From assembly GCA_002385475.1 (NCBI GenBank), contig DGDO01000034.1, forward strand, positions 1,273 through 16,704: a stretch of DNA of 15,432 nt, read 5' to 3'. The notes under the pieces were generated by a model. That model had not been told where the DNA came from. It ran no database searches and saw nothing but the letters and a program-made list of their open reading frames with translations. This stretch comes from Candidatus Sordicultor fermentans (GTDB lineage: Bacteria; Atribacterota; Atribacteria; Atribacterales; Caldatribacteriaceae). Shown here one piece after another: positions 13,284 through 15,432 of the stretch; the first letter of the stretch is position 1, and the number at the start of each line of letters is the position of its first letter. The position numbers were made by a program, and so were the translations under genes.

Positions 13284-14135
13284 ATGGGCATTAAGCGTCA
13301 AAAGAGGATTCGTTCGGTTATTATTGGTATATTTTCAATAATTCTGGCTGCTGTTATTCTGGCACCACCTCTCTGGTTATTCATATCTAGTATTGCTAAT
13401 TTACAGGAACTCCTGAAAATACCTCTACGTTGGCTTCCTGAGAAGCCCAGCTTTGAGCGATATAGAGAAATACTTTTTTCTCAAGGACCAGAAAGTGAGT
13501 TCAGAAAAACCATGTGGAATAGTTTTTTTATAGCACTTTTTGTTACCATTATCTGTGTCTCTTTGGGGTCATTGGCTGCCTATGCTTTTTCCCGCCTTCG
13601 ATTTCCTGGTAAAGAAAAAATCCTTTTCGTCCTACTTTTTTCTTATATGCTACCGCCTATTGCGGTGATAATTCCTATTTATCGGATTTTTAGTAGATAC
13701 CAGATGCTCGATACAAAACAGGCTCTTATTCTGATTTATTCGGCTATTTTAGTTCCATTTGTAATCTGGTTAATGCGCACTTATTTTGATACTATTCCCA
13801 AAGACTTAGAAGACGCTGCAAAAATCGATGGATGTTCTCACTTAGGTACGCTATTTCGAGTTATTTTTCCTCTTTCTGCTCCTGGAATTGTTGCCACTTC
13901 ACTTTTTGCCTTCCTGATGTCATGGGAAGAGTTTTTCATTGCTCTTATTCTTACCTCTACTCCTCAGGCTAAGACCATACCGGTCGCTATTGCCGAGTTT
14001 TCGGGAAGACATTCTATAGATTTCGGAATGATGGCTACTGGAGGCATTCTGGCAGCTTTACCACCGATTTTAATAGCTTTTGTTTTTCAGAGATATATAG
14101 TTGGAGGATTGTTGTCTGGAGCAGTAAAGGGTTAG
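13284..14135 (+). CDS. Sugar ABC transporter permease (MalG/UgpE-like)
   Basis: The second inner-membrane permease, 283 residues, with hydrophobic segments at about 11-36, 79-102, 112-135, 147-165, 199-224 and 249-273. Family blocks are WNSFFIALFVTIICVSLGSL (78-97), AAYAFSRLRFPGK (98-110), the YMLPPIAVIIPIYRIF segment (121-136), and the EAA loop KDLEDAAKIDGCSHLGTLFR (173-192) with FPLSAPGIVA following. The GAGGTG ribosome site (13271-13276) overlaps the upstream stop and is seven bases from the ATG, so the two permeases are probably translated together. No ABC ATPase follows; the next feature is the thiC promoter. The transported sugar is unknown. Confidence 0.93.
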   Translation: MGIKRQKRIRSVIIGIFSIILAAVILAPPLWLFISSIANLQELLKIPLRWLPEKPSFERYREILFSQGPESEFRKTMWNSFFIALFVTIICVSLGSLAAYAFSRLRFPGKEKILFVLLFSYMLPPIAVIIPIYRIFSRYQMLDTKQALILIYSAILVPFVIWLMRTYFDTIPKDLEDAAKIDGCSHLGTLFRVIFPLSAPGIVATSLFAFLMSWEEFFIALILTSTPQAKTIPVAIAEFSGRHSIDFGMMATGGILAALPPILIAFVFQRYIVGGLLSGAVKG

Positions 14136-14271
14136 TTGTTATTTTTTTCAAAACCAGCAAAGAAAAATTCAAAATATCAGTTTCCCTGCTAAAAGCTCTT
14201 GTTGTGATGTTTCCAGATGTTTTTTTAGGTTTACGAAAGTTTACTCCTTCTCATCTGGTCGGTGTAGTCGA
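14136..14271. other. Spacer after the ABC operon with inverted and direct repeats
   Basis: AT-rich DNA without a recognisable gene or a convincing terminator. It contains the perfect arms CCAGATG (14213-14219) and CATCTGG (14252-14258), which enclose GTTTAC-GAAA-GTTTAC (about 14229-14244), a six-base direct repeat with a ten-base period. Their place just upstream of the thiC promoter's -35 box could mark a regulator site, but chance is possible. Confidence 0.35.
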
Positions 14272-14300
14272 TTGACGCAAAAAAGAAACAGTGGTAGTAT
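14272..14300 (+). promoter_or_regulatory. Sigma70-type promoter for riboswitch-thiC
   Basis: TTGACG (14272-14277), a 17-base spacer and TAGTAT (14295-14300) give a good promoter, each box one base from consensus. Transcription would begin near 14307, about 15 bases before the first riboswitch stem. Confidence 0.65.
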
Positions 14301-14321
14301 TACTGAAGGCAATTTGTATGT

Positions 14322-14403
14322 CGCCATGGGGGCGCTCTTGAAGCTCGGGCTGAGAATGTACCCCTTGAACCTGATCCAGGTAATACTGGCGGAGGAAATG
14401 GCG
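14322..14403 (+). promoter_or_regulatory. TPP riboswitch (THI element)
   Basis: This leader RNA binds thiamine pyrophosphate and lowers thiC expression when it is plentiful. The closing stem P1 pairs CGCCAT (14322-14327) with ATGGCG (14398-14403). The conserved core GGCTGAGA (14348-14355) binds the pyrimidine part. CTTGAACCTGATC (14364-14376) and GGTAATACTGGC (14379-14390) form the pyrophosphate-binding arm. Element order and spacing match the family, with a short variable P3. It lies about 100 bases before thiC. A T-rich stretch at about 14445-14454 after weak AGCT pairing could be the expression platform, but the mechanism (termination or blocking of translation) is not clear. Confidence 0.95.
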
Positions 14404-14505
14404 GGAAGAAGTTAAGAGTATAGCTTCGGTTTAATTTTTGAGCTGCTTTTTTTATCTTCTTTTCAGTCGCTTTTTCCTCTTCTAAAATTATACAGGAGGA
14501 ATAGC

Positions 14506-15432
14506 ATGTTGAAAACCCAGCTTGATTTTGCCAGGGCAGGCATTGTAACTGAAGAGGTACGTTGTGCCGCTCAGAATGAAGCGATAAGTCCTGAAGAGCT
14601 CTCACGTCTCATAGCTGCAGGGGTTGCGGTTCTACCCAAAAACGTGAATCATTCTTTCCCTCACATAAAGGCAATTGGCCATAAGCTAAAGACAAAAGTG
14701 AATGCCAATCTGGGGACGAGTGATGAGTGTGTAGACCTTGAATTTGAAAAGCGCAAGCTTTCTGCTGCTATAAAAGCGCAAACTGACTCCATTATGGACC
14801 TCTCGACCGGGGGAGACCTTCATCTTTTGAGGTCTTTTTTCTTAGAGGAATCACCGGTCATGGTGGGAGCTGTACCCATATACGCTGTGGCGGCAGAGCT
14901 GGCTCGAAGAGGTGAACCGCTGGAAAAGATGACCGAAGAAATGCTTTTTACCTCAATAGAAGAGCAATGCCGACAGGGTGTAGACTACATCACCGTTCAC
15001 TGTGGCATAACGCGTGAGTCTTTTCGTAAACTTGACTCTTCCGGGCGTATTATGCCCTGCGTCAGTAGAGGTGGTTCAATTCATCTTTACTGGATGCGGA
15101 AAACTGGTAAAGAAAACCCTCTTTACGAGCATTTTGATGACCTTTTAGAGATTGCTCATCGCTATGATGTAACCTTGAGCTTAGGAGATGGCTTGAGGCC
15201 GGGGACAATTCTCGATGCTATAGATGGCCCACAGATTGAAGAGCTCATGACCCTTGCTGAGCTATCAAAACGAGCAAGGGCAAGGGGGGTTCAGGTTATG
15301 ATTGAAGGTCCGGGGCATGTGCCACTTTCTCATATTCAATCGCATGTGCAGCTTCAAAAACGTTTATGCGAGGGAGCACCTTTTTATGTGTTGGGACCTA
15401 TTCCCACCGATATTGCTCCTGGATATGACCAC
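14506..15432 (+). CDS. thiC: Phosphomethylpyrimidine synthase ThiC (partial, C-terminus beyond window)
   Basis: The first 309 residues of ThiC, the radical-SAM enzyme that rearranges aminoimidazole ribotide into hydroxymethylpyrimidine phosphate for thiamine. Visible blocks are VNANLGTSDE (65-74), TDSIMDLSTGGDLH (88-101), the DYITVHCGIT region (162-171), SRGGSIHLYWM (187-197), SLGDGLRPGTILDAI (225-239), MIEGPGHVPLSHI (265-277) and GPIPTDIAPGYDH (297-309). The C-terminal cysteine cluster for the 4Fe-4S site is outside the window. Length and order fit the shorter bacterial form of about 430 residues without the N-terminal extension. AGGAGG (14494-14499) is six bases before the ATG. A TPP riboswitch in the leader controls it, which supports the assignment independently. 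Confidence 0.95.
   Translation, partial: MLKTQLDFARAGIVTEEVRCAAQNEAISPEELSRLIAAGVAVLPKNVNHSFPHIKAIGHKLKTKVNANLGTSDECVDLEFEKRKLSAAIKAQTDSIMDLSTGGDLHLLRSFFLEESPVMVGAVPIYAVAAELARRGEPLEKMTEEMLFTSIEEQCRQGVDYITVHCGITRESFRKLDSSGRIMPCVSRGGSIHLYWMRKTGKENPLYEHFDDLLEIAHRYDVTLSLGDGLRPGTILDAIDGPQIEELMTLAELSKRARARGVQVMIEGPGHVPLSHIQSHVQLQKRLCEGAPFYVLGPIPTDIAPGYDH

Noticed and set aside
14300..14605. 101-codon minus-strand frame over the thiC leader
   Set aside because: It runs antisense through the TPP riboswitch and the start of thiC and resembles no protein family; a shadow frame.
1..15432. CRISPR arrays, rRNA or tRNA genes, and defence or toxin-antitoxin operons
   Set aside because: No regularly spaced repeats, no RNA gene signatures and no recognisable defence proteins were found on either strand, apart from the speculative small unit near 10444-10715.

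Overview
The window looks like a chromosomal stretch from an anaerobic, saccharolytic and amino-acid-using bacterium, possibly a thermophile. A TtuA-type tRNA 2-thiolation enzyme (a family tied to the heat-stabilising 2-thioribothymidine at tRNA position 54), C_GCAxxG_C_C and Fe-S proteins, a catabolic-type glutamate dehydrogenase and a CUT1 sugar importer all fit lineages such as Atribacterota, Thermotogota or thermophilic Firmicutes. I cannot fix the phylum from the sequence. Signals are bacterial: strong Shine-Dalgarno (SD) sites, sigma70-like promoters and a TPP riboswitch.

Layout. (1) 1-3650, plus strand: a tight run holding the tail of a Xer-type tyrosine recombinase, a trimeric PNP/MTAP-family phosphorylase, a small membrane exporter, MtnA and a bacterial eRF1-like protein. 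The phosphorylase has two substitutions that point to 5'-methylthioadenosine, the compound that would feed MtnA, so the run may be a methylthioadenosine or 5-deoxyadenosine disposal module. (2) 3672-5609, plus strand: a wrecked uroporphyrinogen-decarboxylase-family gene, then an intact L-fuculokinase-like FGGY kinase. (3) 8154-5612, minus strand: an operon of ttuA, a divergent acetate-kinase-like gene with several altered catalytic positions, and a C_GCAxxG_C_C protein. It converges on the kinase with two bases between the stops. (4) 8155-9038: a regulatory and relic zone with divergent promoters, inverted repeats and a broken LacI-type repressor gene. (5) 9039-10367: glutamate dehydrogenase. 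(6) 10368-11073: gene-poor DNA with a putative structured RNA, a possible 41-codon minus-strand ORF, an IS3-family remnant, and a strong promoter carrying an operator-like palindrome. (7) 11074-14135: a CUT1 ABC sugar importer (binding protein and two permeases, no ATPase), with a GC-rich hairpin after the binding-protein gene. (8) 14272-15432: promoter, TPP riboswitch and thiC, which runs off the window.

Three relics (URO-D, LacI, IS3) lie between intact metabolic operons, indicating recent local decay and rearrangement in a sugar-utilisation neighbourhood. I did not find a clearly new multi-gene defence or mobile system. The best leads are the MTAP-like phosphorylase paired with mtnA, the acetate-kinase paralogue with altered active-site residues, and the putative structured RNA near 10452-10518.
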